DNA from: DASVXQ01 sp046727955
Lineage (GTDB): Bacteria > Actinomycetota > CALGFH01
Reading direction: 5' to 3'
Assembly: GCA_046727955.1 (NCBI GenBank)
Contig: JBKPDO010000142.1
Span: forward strand, 1 to 42,224
DNA: 42,224 bases
Positions 16,059-25,185 of this stretch are shown piece after piece. Made by a program: the position numbers and the translations under genes. The notes beneath the pieces are model-generated. The model did no database searches. It had not been told where the DNA came from and worked only from the letters and a program-made list of their open reading frames with translations. Within the stretch, counting starts at the first letter, position 1, and the number at the start of each line of letters is the position of its first letter.

Positions 16059-16801
16059 ACGACACAGACGGCACCCGGGTGCTGCGCGCCCGCGGGCTGC
16101 GCAAGGAGTACGGCCGGGACGCGGGCCTGGTCCGCGCGGTCGACGGGGTGGACCTGGACGTCGCGCCGGGCGAGACGCTGGCGGTGATGGGCCCGAGCGG
16201 GTGCGGGAAGTCGACGCTGCTGCACCTGCTTGGCGGGCTGGACCGGCCCACGGCCGGGGAGATCTGGCTGGCCGGGCAGCGCGCCGACCGGCTCACCGAA
16301 CGAGGGCTGGCCCGGCTGCGGCGCACTGCGGTGGGGTTCGTGTTCCAGGCCTTTCACCTGATGGATGAGCTGACCGCGGTGGAGAACGTCGAGCTGCCCG
16401 CGCTGCTGGCCGGGCGCTCGCCGCGTGCGGCCCGGCGGCTGGCCGCGGACCTGCTGGAACGGGTCGGGCTGGCCGACCGCGCCGGCTTCCTGCCCGCCGC
16501 GCTGTCCGGGGGCCAGCGCCAGCGGGTCGCCATCGCCCGGGCGCTCGCCAACCAGCCCGCAGTGGTCCTGGCCGACGAGCCGACCGGCAACCTCGACAGT
16601 GCGGCGACCTTGGCGCTGCTCCGCCTCTTCGAGAGCCTGCACGTGGCCGGGCAGACCCTGGTCATCGTCACCCACGACTCCCGGATCGCGGCCACCGCCG
16701 ACCGGATGCTCTCGATGCGCGACGGGGCCTTCATCGACGAGACCAGGCTCACGGGCGGTACCAGGGGCAACCTCGCCGACCTGGCCGGGCTGGGAGGCTG
16801 A
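16055..16801 (+). CDS. ABC transporter ATP-binding protein (MacB/LolD type)
   Basis: This 248-residue ATPase has Walker A GPSGCGKS (46-53), Q-loop FVFQAF, signature LSGGQRQR (150-157), Walker B VVLADEP (170-176), D-loop GNLD and switch His in VTHDS. The type is the MacB/LolD/FtsE group, which works with FtsX-like permeases in mechanotransmission or efflux. Frames extend upstream to 16019, but the ATG at 16055 aligns with the family start and overlaps padR's stop. The permease follows 3 bases after the stop. Likely role: export of a toxic or antimicrobial compound, controlled by the adjacent PadR (inference). Confidence 0.94.
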   Translation: MNDTDGTRVLRARGLRKEYGRDAGLVRAVDGVDLDVAPGETLAVMGPSGCGKSTLLHLLGGLDRPTAGEIWLAGQRADRLTERGLARLRRTAVGFVFQAFHLMDELTAVENVELPALLAGRSPRAARRLAADLLERVGLADRAGFLPAALSGGQRQRVAIARALANQPAVVLADEPTGNLDSAATLALLRLFESLHVAGQTLVIVTHDSRIAATADRMLSMRDGAFIDETRLTGGTRGNLADLAGLGG

Positions 16802-16804
16802 CCG

Positions 16805-18667
16805 ATGGGCAAGGTCCTGCTCGTCTGCCGCCTCGCGGTGAGGGACATCCGTCGCCGGCCAGCCCAGGCGATCCTGCTGCTGCTCGCGATCGCGGCGGGG
16901 GCAACGACGTTGACGCTCGGGCTCGCGCTCCGGGGCACGACGAACAACCCGTACGCCAGGACCCGGGCGGCGACGAACGGACCGGACCTCGTCGCGGTGG
17001 TCTTCCCGGACGGCTCGAGTGCGCCTGGGCCGGCAACGTCGGCCCGCCCAGGCGGTTCGGGCGGCCCGAGTGGCCCCGGGTCGGCCGATATGGGCGGGCT
17101 GGTGCCCCTCGAGCACGCCCCGGGCGTGGCCGCGCACAGCGGGCCGTTCCCCGTGACGTGGACGCTGCTCCGGGCGGGGCACACCACGGGTAGCGCCGAG
17201 GTGGAAGGGCGGAGCGCTGCGCCCTCGTCCGTCGATCGGCCGAAGCTGCTGCAGGGCACCTGGGTCCGGCCCGGCGGGGTGGTCGTCGAGGCAGCGTTCG
17301 CGAACGCGCTCGGCCTGCACGTCGGTGACCGGCTGCGCCTGGGCGGGACCTCGTTCGAGGTTACAGGGACGGCGGTCACCGCCGCTCTCCCCGCCTATCC
17401 GGACACCTGCTCCCACCCCGGCTGCTTCCTGGCGAACAGCATCAGCTCCTCCAACCCCGGCCTCGTCTGGGCCACCGACACCGACGCCTCACACATCGCG
17501 CGCGCGGCGACCTCCACACCCCTCGCCTACTTCCTGAACCTCAAGCTCAACGATCCTGCCGAGGCAAGCGCGTTCGCCGACCGCTACAACGCCAACGCCG
17601 CACCGACGGCGCCGTTTCTGTATTCCTGGCAGAGCATCCGCGACGGGGACGCGCAGGTGCTCGCCAACGTGCAGCTGGTCCTCATCACGGGAAGCTGGCT
17701 GCTCGCCCTCCTGGCGCTCGCAAGCGTGGCGGTGCTCGTCGGTGGCCGCATGGCCGAGCAAACCCGCCGGGTGGGCCTGCTGAAGGCGGTCGGGGCCACG
17801 CCGCGGCTCGTTGCCGTCGTGCTGCTCTTCGAGCACGTGCTCGTCGGCCTGTGCGCCGCCGGAGTGGGGCTGGTTGTCGGATGGCTGGCGGCGCCGTTGC
17901 TCGACGGTCCGGGGGCAGGCCTCCTCGGTGCCCCGAGCGCCCCGTCGCTCACCGCCTCCACGGTCGGCCTGGTGGTCGCGCTGGCGCTCGCGGTGGCGAT
18001 CGTGGCGACGTTCGTGCCGGCGGTTCGTGCCGCGCGTCAGAGCACGGTCGCAGCGCTCGAGGACTCGGCCCGGGCGCCACGGCGCCGGGCAGCGGTGATC
18101 AGGCTCTCGGCGCACTTGCCGGCGCCGCTCCTCCTCGGCGTCCGGCTTGCGGTTCGCCGGCCGCGGCGACTGCTGCTGAGCGTGTTCAGCGTCGCCGTCA
18201 CCGCGAGCGGTCTCGTGGCCGTGCTGATCCTGCATGCGACTACGGCGACTACAGGGAGCCGGTCCCTCGGTCCCAAGCTGGGCGAGGTAACCGCCATCAT
18301 CTCGGTCATGCTCGTCGTCCTGGCCGCCGTCAACGCCGTCTTCATCGCCTGGGCGACGGCGCTCGACGCGCGGCACTCGGCCGCTCTCGCCCGTGCCCTC
18401 GGAGCCACGCCAGCGCAGATCACCACCGGCCTGTCCGTGGCGCAGCTGCTCCCGGCTCTGACCGGGGCGCTGCTTGGCATCCCGGGCGGGATCGGCATCT
18501 ACGACGCCCCCAAGAATGGCCCGGGCCCGACGACGATTCCGTCTGCCCTCTGGCTTGCTGTGATGGTCGCCGGGATGCTGCTGGCCGTCGCCGCGCTCAC
18601 CGCCATCCCAGCCCGCATCGTCGCACGCCGGCCCGTGGCCGAAGTACTCCAGGCCGAGGCCGCGTGA
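16805..18667 (+). CDS. FtsX-like ABC transporter permease
   Basis: This 620-residue membrane protein has one helix near residues 15-38, a large extracytoplasmic domain (about 40-280, with a Cys pair in CSHPGC that may form a disulfide), then helices at about 290-312, 335-360 and 380-405, and after a basic loop a second FtsX set (about 455-480, 495-520, 540-562, 575-600). The duplicated FtsX arrangement (ALASVAVLVGGRMAEQTRRVGLLKAVGATPRLV, and later ARALGATPAQI) is typical of actinobacterial exporters partnered with a LolD-like ATPase. Third gene of the padR operon, 3 bases after the ATPase stop. Substrate unknown. The C-terminus VLQAEAA closes a complete protein. Confidence 0.93.
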   Translation: MGKVLLVCRLAVRDIRRRPAQAILLLLAIAAGATTLTLGLALRGTTNNPYARTRAATNGPDLVAVVFPDGSSAPGPATSARPGGSGGPSGPGSADMGGLVPLEHAPGVAAHSGPFPVTWTLLRAGHTTGSAEVEGRSAAPSSVDRPKLLQGTWVRPGGVVVEAAFANALGLHVGDRLRLGGTSFEVTGTAVTAALPAYPDTCSHPGCFLANSISSSNPGLVWATDTDASHIARAATSTPLAYFLNLKLNDPAEASAFADRYNANAAPTAPFLYSWQSIRDGDAQVLANVQLVLITGSWLLALLALASVAVLVGGRMAEQTRRVGLLKAVGATPRLVAVVLLFEHVLVGLCAAGVGLVVGWLAAPLLDGPGAGLLGAPSAPSLTASTVGLVVALALAVAIVATFVPAVRAARQSTVAALEDSARAPRRRAAVIRLSAHLPAPLLLGVRLAVRRPRRLLLSVFSVAVTASGLVAVLILHATTATTGSRSLGPKLGEVTAIISVMLVVLAAVNAVFIAWATALDARHSAALARALGATPAQITTGLSVAQLLPALTGALLGIPGGIGIYDAPKNGPGPTTIPSALWLAVMVAGMLLAVAALTAIPARIVARRPVAEVLQAEAA

Positions 18668-18799
18668 CCAGATGGTCAATGTGCGGGGGCGGCCGGAGTA
18701 CGGCGAACGGGCAATAGACGGTAGGGCGAGCAGGCCACCAGCGGCGTACGGTATCGCCCGGTTACTCCCGGATGGCGAGACCAGGTCGGAGGGCGCCTG
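18668..18799. other. Intergenic stretch with possible Tn3-type left end
   Basis: The stretch starting GGGGGCGGCCGGAG (about 18685) has the run of G that begins Tn3-family inverted repeats and lies about 115 bases before the transposase start. No matching right end was found after 21773 or 22591, so the boundary is tentative. Confidence 0.3.
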
Positions 18800-21773
18800 G
18801 TGGCCTCGATCGAACGGACCGCCTACCCGCGGTTCAAGCGCATCATCGCTGCGAAGAAGCTGCGCGAGGCGTTCACGCCGAGCGCCGACGAGGTGGCGTG
18901 GGCGCGCGAGGCGACCCGGGCGCCCGGCCACCTGCTGGGCCTGGTGGTGCTGCTCAAGTGCTTCCAGCGGCTCGGCTACTTCCCCAAGCTCGCCGACGTC
19001 CCCGCCGCGGTCACCGAGAACGTCCGGGACTGCCTGGAGCTGCCCGGCGAGGTGGCGCTGGACTACGACGCCGACCGGACGCTGCGCCACCACAAGGCCC
19101 TCGTGCGCGACCGGCTGGGGGTGGTGCACGCGCCCGAGCAGGCCCGCAAGCTGGCCGAGGAGGTGATCCGCGAGGCCGCCCAGGCCAAGGACAACCCGGC
19201 CGACCTGATCAACGTCGCGCTCGAGGAGCTGGTCCGCGGCCGCTACGAGCTGCCCGGCTACACCACCCTGGACGCGCTGGCCGCCCGCGTCCGCGCCGAG
19301 GTCAACACCGCGCTGTTTGCCACCATCGGCGCGCGGCTCACCCCCGCCGACCGGGCGGGGCTGGAGCGGCTGCTGGAGGTCGACCCGGCCACCCACCGCA
19401 GCGGCTACGACCGGCTCAAGCAGCCCGCCAGGGCCGCCACCCTCACCAAGTCAAGCAGCACCTGGCCCACCTGGCCTGGCTCGATGGGCGGGGGCGAGCA
19501 CGCGCGTGGCGGCTGGTGCTGGTGGCGTGTCTGCTGCACCAGGCGCAGATCCGTGCCCGCGACGAGGTCGCGACCATGTTCTGCAAGCGCATGGCCGCCA
19601 TCACCAAGAAGGCCAAGGAGCACCTCGTCCGGCCCCGCGAGCAGCACCGCGCCGACACCGAGCGGCTGCTGGGAGTGTTCGGCGACGTGCTGGGCGCGGT
19701 CCGCGAAGGGTTGAGCCCCAGCGCCGACGAAGGCCTCGTCGACGTCGACAACGACGCGACGGCCGGGCCGGTCGACGTCGCTGCCGACCCCATCCCGGCG
19801 GTGTGCGAGCGCACCGGGCGGCTGGTGCTGGCCACCCTGCACGACGCCGGCGGCATCCGCCGCCTGGCCGCCGACCACGAGACCGTGTCCGCCCACCACG
19901 GCAACAACCACGCGCCGCTGATGGAGCGGTTCTACCGCAGCCACCGGCCGGTGCTGTTTGCGCTGCTGGACGCGCTGGAGCTGCAGCCAACCAGCGCCGA
20001 CCGCACCGTGCTGGACGCCGTGGCGTTCCTCAAGGCCAACCGCCATCGCATCGGCGAACTCGTCTCCGACCACCAGGCCGACGGGATGCCGCTGGACCTG
20101 TCGTTTGCCTCAGAGCAGTGGCAGCAGGTCCTGCGCAGCCGCCGCAAGCCCGGCCGGCTGCACCGCCGCCACCTTGAGGTGTGCGTCTTCAGCGCCCTGG
20201 CCGCCGAGCTTCGCTCCGGCGACGTCGCCGTGGTCGGCTCCGACGCTTACGCCAACCTCTACGACCAGCTCATGAGCTGGCGCGAGTGTCAGCCGCTGGT
20301 GGCTGACTACTGCGCCGAGGCCGGCATCCCCGCCGACCATGGCGCGTTCGTCGCCCAACTCCGCGGCGAACTGGCCGTCGTCGCCGACCGGGTCGACGCC
20401 GGCTACCCTGACAACGTCGACCTGGCCATCGACGAGGGCGGCGCTCAAGCGCCGCCAGGGCAAAGACCGCCGCAGCTCGGCGCTGGCGCTGGAGGCGGCG
20501 GTCAGCGAGCGGATCCCCGAGCGGGGCCTGCTGGACATCGTGGCCCGCACCGCCTACTGGCTGGGCTGGCACCGCCACTTCGGGGCCCGCGTCCGGTGCC
20601 GACCCCAAGCTCCGCGACGCGCTGGGCCGGTACGTGCTGCTGGTGTTCTGCTACGGCGCCAACCTCGGCCCCGCGCAGCTCGCCCGGCACATGCGCGGCC
20701 GCGTCAGCCCCCACGAGCTGTCGCTGGCCAACAAGCACACCACCGCCGCCAAGCTCCAGGCCGCCTCCACCGACGTCATCAACGCCTTCGCCCAGCTCGA
20801 CCTGCCACGGGTGTGGGGCGACGGTAGCCGGGTCGCGGTGGACGGCAGCCAGATCGACACCTGGGCCGACAACCTGCTGGCCGAGACCTCGATCCGCTAC
20901 GGGGGCTACGGCGGGATCGCGTTCCGGCACATCGCCGACTCCTACATCGCGCTGTTCAGCAGGTTCATCCCCTGTGGGGTGTGGGAGGCGGTCTACATCA
21001 TCGACGGGCTGCTGCAGAACGCCAGCGACGTCCAACCCTCCGAGATCCATGCGGACACCCAAGGCCAGTCGCTGCCGGTCTTCGGGCTGGCCAGGATGCT
21101 GGGCTTCGACCTGCTCCCGCGGATCCGCAACTGGCAGGACCTGGTCTTCTACCGCCCAGCTGCCCGGTCCCGCTACCGGCACATCGACGCGCTGTTTGCC
21201 CCGGACGCGGTGATCGACTGGGGGCTGATCGAGCAGCACTGGCCGGACCTGCTGCGCACCGTGCTGAGCGTCCGGGAGGGCCGGATCAGCTCGGTGACGC
21301 TGCTGCGCCGGCTCGGCAACCACTCCCGCCGCAACCGCCTGTACCGGGCCTTCCGCGAGCTGGGCCGCGTGGTCCGCACGATCGTGCTGCTGCGCTTCCT
21401 GTCCGAGCCCAAGCTCAGAGACTCGATCGCGGTGGTCACCAACCGGATGGAGGCCTTCAACGGCTTCGCCAAGTGGCTGCAGTTCGGCAACGATGGGGTG
21501 CTGGCCGCCAACGACCCCGACCACCAGGAGAAGCTCGTCAAGTTCAACGCGCTGCTGGCCAACCTGGTGATCTACCACCTCACCGTGGACATCACCGCGG
21601 CGGTCAACCAGCTCGTCGCCGAGGGCTGGAGCGTCGACCCCGACGACCTGGCCACGATCAGCCCCTACCTGCAAGGTAAGGTCCGCCGCTTCGGCGACTG
21701 GGTGCTGGATCTGCCCCCGCCCGAGGCGGGCGTGCCGACCGAACTGGACCTCGACCTGAACGGGGTCGGCTGA
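18800..21773 (+). pseudogene. tnpA: Tn3-family transposase TnpA with three frameshifts
   Basis: A GTG start (GGAGG upstream) opens IERTAYPRFKR...LREAFTPSADEVAWA, the usual Tn3 N-terminus. The protein continues across three frameshifts, near 19449 (KVKQHLAHLAWLDG resumes), 20440 (ALKRRQGKDRRSS resumes) and 20583 (DPKLRDALGRYV resumes). The last part carries the catalytic region: first Asp in VAVDGSQIDTW, second in YIIDGLLQN, and Glu in TNRMEAFNGFAKW, ending in PTELDLDLNGVG. About 990 codons in all, the normal Tn3 length, so nothing large is missing. Only single-base damage inactivates it. No resolvase is seen nearby. Confidence 0.88.
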
Positions 21774-21837
21774 TGCTGGCGGGACTCTTGCCGGGACTCC
21801 TACTGTCGACCAGCCCGACGACCCGATGATGCCTCGA

Positions 21838-22591
21838 CTTCCGAGAAGTCGCGTTCTCGGAAGTAAACTCCCGCCACACCGACACCCATGGCGCCAGCCT
21901 GGTCGGGTTCACGTTTGTGCACCTGTTGGGGTTCCGGCTGCTACCGAGGCTGAAGAACATCGGGTCCGCCCGGCTGTACCGTCCGGAAGGCGGCTCGATG
22001 GACGCCTGGCCCCGCCTGGCGCCGGTGCTGTCCAACCGGCCGATCGACTGGCCGCTGATCGAACGTCAGTACGACCAGATCGTAAAGTACGCGACCGCGC
22101 TGCGGCTGGGCACCGCCGAGGCCGAGCAGGTCCTGCGCCGCTTCACCAGGGCAACGGCCCCAAGCATCCCACCTACCAGGCGATCGAAGAGCTCGGTCGG
22201 GTGCTGCGTACGATCTTCATCTGCGAGTACGGCACCAGCCCGGCGCTGCGCCGCGAGGTCCACAAGGGCCTGCAGGTCGTGGAGAAACTGGAACTCGGCC
22301 AACACCGAGTTGTTCTACGGCAAGGACAGCGAACTGACCGGCCCGGACAAAGAGCACGCCGAGGTGTCGATGCTGGCGCTGCATCTGCTGCAAAGCGCCC
22401 TGGTCCATATCAATACCCTGCTGCTCCAAAACATTCTGGAGGACCCCGCCTGGGCCGAGCGGCTCACTCCTGCGGACCGGCGCGCCTTGAGCCCGCTGTT
22501 TTGGACCCACGTCAACCTGTACGGCAAATTCGATCTCGACATGGACCGGCACCTGGACCTACACGTTCCCCTGGTCCCGGCGAGGGCATGA
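21838..22591 (+). pseudogene. Second, different Tn3-family transposase, C-terminal remnant
   Basis: From about 21850 the reading is VNSRHTDTHGASLVGFTFVHLLGFRLLPRLKNIG...RPIDWPLIERQYDQIVKYATALRLG, then after a frameshift near 22145 HPTYQAIEELGRVLRTIFICEYGTSPALRREVHKGLQVVEKLE, and after a return near 22300 ANTELFYGKDSELTGPDKEHAEVSMLALHLLQSALVHINTLLLQNILEDPAWAERLTPADRRALSPLFWTHVNLYGKF. This is the C-terminal third of a Tn3 TnpA that differs clearly from the one upstream. At least two frameshifts and loss of the N-terminus make it dead. A perfect 11-bp hairpin (21837-21864) lies at its 5' edge. Confidence 0.85.
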
Positions 22592-22605
22592 CGCCCGGCC
22601 ATCGT

Positions 22606-22868
22606 CTACAGGTCGGATAGGGTGCGGTGCTGCCAGGCGCGACAGTACTCGTTGCAGAACGCGGCGTCGGCGCGTTTGCGGAGCCGGCGGTGCGGCTCGT
22701 GGCATGGTGCCTGACGGGCCTGGCAGGCGGTGCAGTAGTCCCGGGGTTTCGCAGCGGGTAGGCACACCGTCTGCTTGGTCTGCTCTGAGCAGCCCGAACG
22801 TGGCGCAGCAGGAGGCTGGTTGTGTGCCCACGTACATGCGTTCTGCCTGGCCAGCGTCGTATGTGCCT
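22606..22868 (-). CDS. Putative Cys-rich zinc-ribbon peptide, start uncertain
   Basis: A minus frame open from the TAG near 22870 to a TAG at 22606-22608 encodes a Cys/His-rich peptide. Its C-terminal half reads DYCTACQARQAPCHEPHRR, then LRKRADAAFCNEYCRAWQH. The CxxC...C...FCxxxCR pattern resembles zinc-binding tails seen in actinobacterial proteins (ADARFCSxxCRxxx). No ATG is available; the GTG before Cys-Leu-Pro-Ala-Ala-Lys would give 54 residues without a clear ribosome site. The upstream third lies inside the 125-bp inverted repeat, and the second repeat copy ends before the Cys cluster. It may be the surviving C-terminus of a larger mobile-element protein. Confidence 0.4.
22741..22865 (-). 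repeat. 125-bp perfect inverted repeat, copy A
   Basis: Identical base for base, in reverse complement, to 28898-29022. An additional diverged match of about a dozen bases continues outside the CACAT end. It flanks the two-component/ABC exporter segment. Confidence 0.92.
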
Positions 22869-22908
22869 AGCGCGTGAAAACTTCTGAATGGCAGTTTCAC
22901 GCATTAGG
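22866..22908. repeat. Imperfect palindrome bordering repeat copy A
   Basis: CCTAGCGCGTGAAA (22866-22879) pairs with TTTCACGCATTAGG (22895-22908) at 12 of 14 positions across a 15-base loop. It starts exactly where the 125-bp repeat ends. It could be an element end or a terminator-like hairpin; no T-tract follows. Confidence 0.5.
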
Positions 22909-23000
22909 AGAGGCATACGCCGGACGTGACTATTCGCACGGGGACCATGCCGCCGCTCAATGCCGGGGTCGGTCGGCAAAGTCTGAGCCGTGGCCCCGAC

Positions 23001-23702
23001 CTATCTCGGCTCGCGGGAGCGGGGCACGACCAGGCCCGATTCGTAGGCGGTGACGACCGCTTGGGTCCGGTCGCGCAGGCCGAGCTTGGTCAGGACGCGG
23101 CTGACGTGGGTCTTCACGGTTTCCTCGGTGACGATCAGGCGGGCGGCGATCTCGGGATTGGAGAGGCCTTCGGCGACCAGGCGCAGCACCTGGGTCTCGC
23201 GTGGGGTGAGGGTGGCGAGGGCGGGCGTGGAGGCGGCTTCCGGCTTGGCGCGCAGCAGGGCGAACTCACTGATGAGGCGGCGGGTGATGGCTGGGGCGAG
23301 CAGGGCGTCGCCGGCGGCGATGACGCGGACGGCGTCGAAGAGGCGCTCGGCGGTGACGTCTTTGAGTAGGAAGCCGCTGGCGCCGGCGCGCAGCGCGTCG
23401 TAGACATACTCGTCCAGGTCGAAGGTGGTCAGGATGAGGATGCGAGGCGTGTCCGCGCCGGAGGCGGTCAGCTGTCTGGTCGCTTCGATGCCGTCCATGC
23501 CGGGCATGCGGACGTCCATGAGGACGACGTCGGGGCGAAGCTCCCGGCAGCTCCGCACCGCCTCGGCGCCGTCGGAAGCCGTGCCGACGACCGTGAAGTC
23601 TGGCTGGGTGTCGAGCAAGGCGGCGAAGCCGGTGCGGACGACCTGGTGGTCGTCGGCGACGACGATCCGCACCGCCGGTGCCGCGGTCATCCGGTCGGTC
23701 AT
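23001..23702 (-). CDS. NarL/LuxR-family response regulator
   Basis: This 233-residue regulator has a receiver domain (Asp17/Asp18, phospho-acceptor Asp63 in VVLMDVRMPG, Lys114 in FLLKD) and a C-terminal LuxR helix-turn-helix (about 165-222: LTPRETQVLRLVAEGLSNPEIAARLIVTEETVKTHVSRVLTKLGLRDRTQAV). All phosphorylation residues are present. The ATG overlaps the stop of the upstream kinase (ATGA), so kinase and regulator form one operon, divergent from an ABC exporter that it probably controls. A palindrome at 25055-25068 between the divergent genes is a candidate site. Confidence 0.94.
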   Translation of the reverse strand: MTDRMTAAPAVRIVVADDHQVVRTGFAALLDTQPDFTVVGTASDGAEAVRSCRELRPDVVLMDVRMPGMDGIEATRQLTASGADTPRILILTTFDLDEYVYDALRAGASGFLLKDVTAERLFDAVRVIAAGDALLAPAITRRLISEFALLRAKPEAASTPALATLTPRETQVLRLVAEGLSNPEIAARLIVTEETVKTHVSRVLTKLGLRDRTQAVVTAYESGLVVPRSREPR

Positions 23703-25003
23703 CCGCGCACCTCGGCCGTGGCGGGCAGGGTGGCTTCAATGAGGAAGCCGCCGCCGGCCGCTGGGCCGGTGCGCAGCTTGCCGCCGACAGCCGCGGCGCG
23801 TTCTCGCATGCCGGACACCCCATGGCCGCCGGCTGGTGCCTCCGGGAGCGTGGGGGGTGGACCGGGTCCGTTGTCGCGGATGTGCAACCGCAGGGCGTCG
23901 TCGGTGTAGTGGAGTTCCACGTCGACGGCGGCGCCTGGCGCGTGGCGGCGAGCGTTGGTGAGCGCTTCCTGGATGATGCGGTAGGCGGCAAGCTCGACGC
24001 CCGGGTCGAGCGGGACCGGCACGCCGCGGAGGATGAGGCGGGTCCCAGCCCCGGACGCGTCCCGTGCCTCGTCGAGCAGGTCGTTGAGCTGCTTGAGATC
24101 AGGCTGGGGCCGCAGCTCGGGGGCGTCTGCCTGGGCGTCCTCGCGCAGCACGCCGAGCAGCCGCCGCATCTCGGTCAATGCGGCGCGGGCAGTGTCGCCG
24201 ATGGCGGACAGCCGCTGCGCCCCGGCGGCGGGCATCCCGGGCGTGGTCAGCCGGGCCGTCTCCGCCTGCACGGCGACCATGGAGATGTGGTGGGCGACGA
24301 CATCATGCAGTTCGCGGGCGATGCGCGCCCGTTCGCCACGGGCCGTGTGCTCGAGCAGGGTGCCGGCGTCGGCCTGCCGCGCGGCGCTGTGCGCCAACGC
24401 TTCGCTGCGCGCCTGCCGTGCGATCCCGACCCAGGCGGTCGCCGGGGCCAGCGCGGCCAGCAGCACGGTGAGAACGCTTGCCTCAGACCCCGTGGGACTC
24501 CCACGAGCCAGCGCCAGGACCAGGAACGGCACGGCAAGGCCCGTCGCCAGGAGCTGGGTGCCGTTCCGCTGGGCGCCGTGCTGGCCGAGCCGGTACAGGA
24601 CGATCAGCTGCGCGCAAAGGCCCGCGACCGTCAGCGTGTCGAAGACCGCGAGCGACAGCACGTTCGCCGCGGAGACGACGATGGCGGCCGCGCTCGGACG
24701 CAGGAGCGCCAGTGGCAGCGTGGTGGCCAGGGCGAGCAGGCACAGCACCAAGAGGAATCGCGCGCTCGCGCCAGAACTCGTTAGCGGTGCGCGCACGCCG
24801 GAGGTCACCAGCGGCGAGTTCGCAGCGGCGCCGGTGAATCGGGCGTTCGTGCTGCGACCCGTGAAGCGAGCGATCGTCTCGAAGACTGCGAACAGCCCCA
24901 GGAGCGCCCCGGTGATGGCAGGCGCGTGCGGGGCGGCGGCGATCCGCCGTCCCTTGTCGGTCCATCCGCCGCGCCAGTCACCCACTCGGCTCACCCCGAT
25001 CAT
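23699..25003 (-). CDS. NarL-partner sensor histidine kinase (HisKA_3 type)
   Basis: This 434-residue kinase has six hydrophobic segments in residues 28-195, then a HisKA_3 dimerisation helix with His233 in RARIARELHDVVAHHISMVAVQAE, and an HATPase with the N-box as YRIIQEALTNARRHA, G1 DNGPG and G2 GGHGVSGMRERA. This is the usual actinobacterial kinase paired with NarL regulators of ABC exporters. The start at ATG 25003 is chosen because the longer 25135 start would run into the divergent exporter promoter and adds a non-homologous Arg-rich tail. The ribosome site is weak (CAGCGG). The gene overlaps the regulator by 4 bases. Confidence 0.9.
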   Translation of the reverse strand: MIGVSRVGDWRGGWTDKGRRIAAAPHAPAITGALLGLFAVFETIARFTGRSTNARFTGAAANSPLVTSGVRAPLTSSGASARFLLVLCLLALATTLPLALLRPSAAAIVVSAANVLSLAVFDTLTVAGLCAQLIVLYRLGQHGAQRNGTQLLATGLAVPFLVLALARGSPTGSEASVLTVLLAALAPATAWVGIARQARSEALAHSAARQADAGTLLEHTARGERARIARELHDVVAHHISMVAVQAETARLTTPGMPAAGAQRLSAIGDTARAALTEMRRLLGVLREDAQADAPELRPQPDLKQLNDLLDEARDASGAGTRLILRGVPVPLDPGVELAAYRIIQEALTNARRHAPGAAVDVELHYTDDALRLHIRDNGPGPPPTLPEAPAGGHGVSGMRERAAAVGGKLRTGPAAGGGFLIEATLPATAEVRG

Positions 25004-25054
25004 TGTCGCCGCTGGTCGGCGCGCTGGCGTCCCCGTCGCCAGGGATACCGCTGT

Positions 25055-25068
25055 CCCTCGTGCGAGGG
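25055..25068. promoter_or_regulatory. Palindrome in the kinase/exporter divergent region
   Basis: CCCTCG-TG-CGAGGG is a perfect 6-bp inverted repeat in the 182-base gap between the kinase start (25003) and the exporter start (25186). Its position suits a regulator site acting on both promoters. Identity is inference. Confidence 0.35.
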
Positions 25069-25185
25069 ATGGGTGGCGGCGGATGTCCCTCCTGCCAGCG
25101 ACGGCGAAGATGGCTCCCCGGCGTGACGACCGCACCGCCCTGCACCCGTAGCGTTCCTGGCATGGAAGCGACTATGGAGGCGACC

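Noticed and set aside
17489..19396. 635-codon minus-strand ORF over the permease and Tn3 start
   Set aside because: Composition is Gly/Arg/Gln/His-rich with no domain; the plus strand carries recognised genes.
21837..21864. 11-bp perfect hairpin as transcription terminator or Tn3 res site
   Set aside because: No T-run follows, no resolvase is nearby, and it overlaps codons that fit the second transposase relic; left as a coincidence or element edge.
22741..22865. CRISPR repeat or array
   Set aside because: Only two copies, inverted, 6 kb apart, with no spacers or cas genes in the window.
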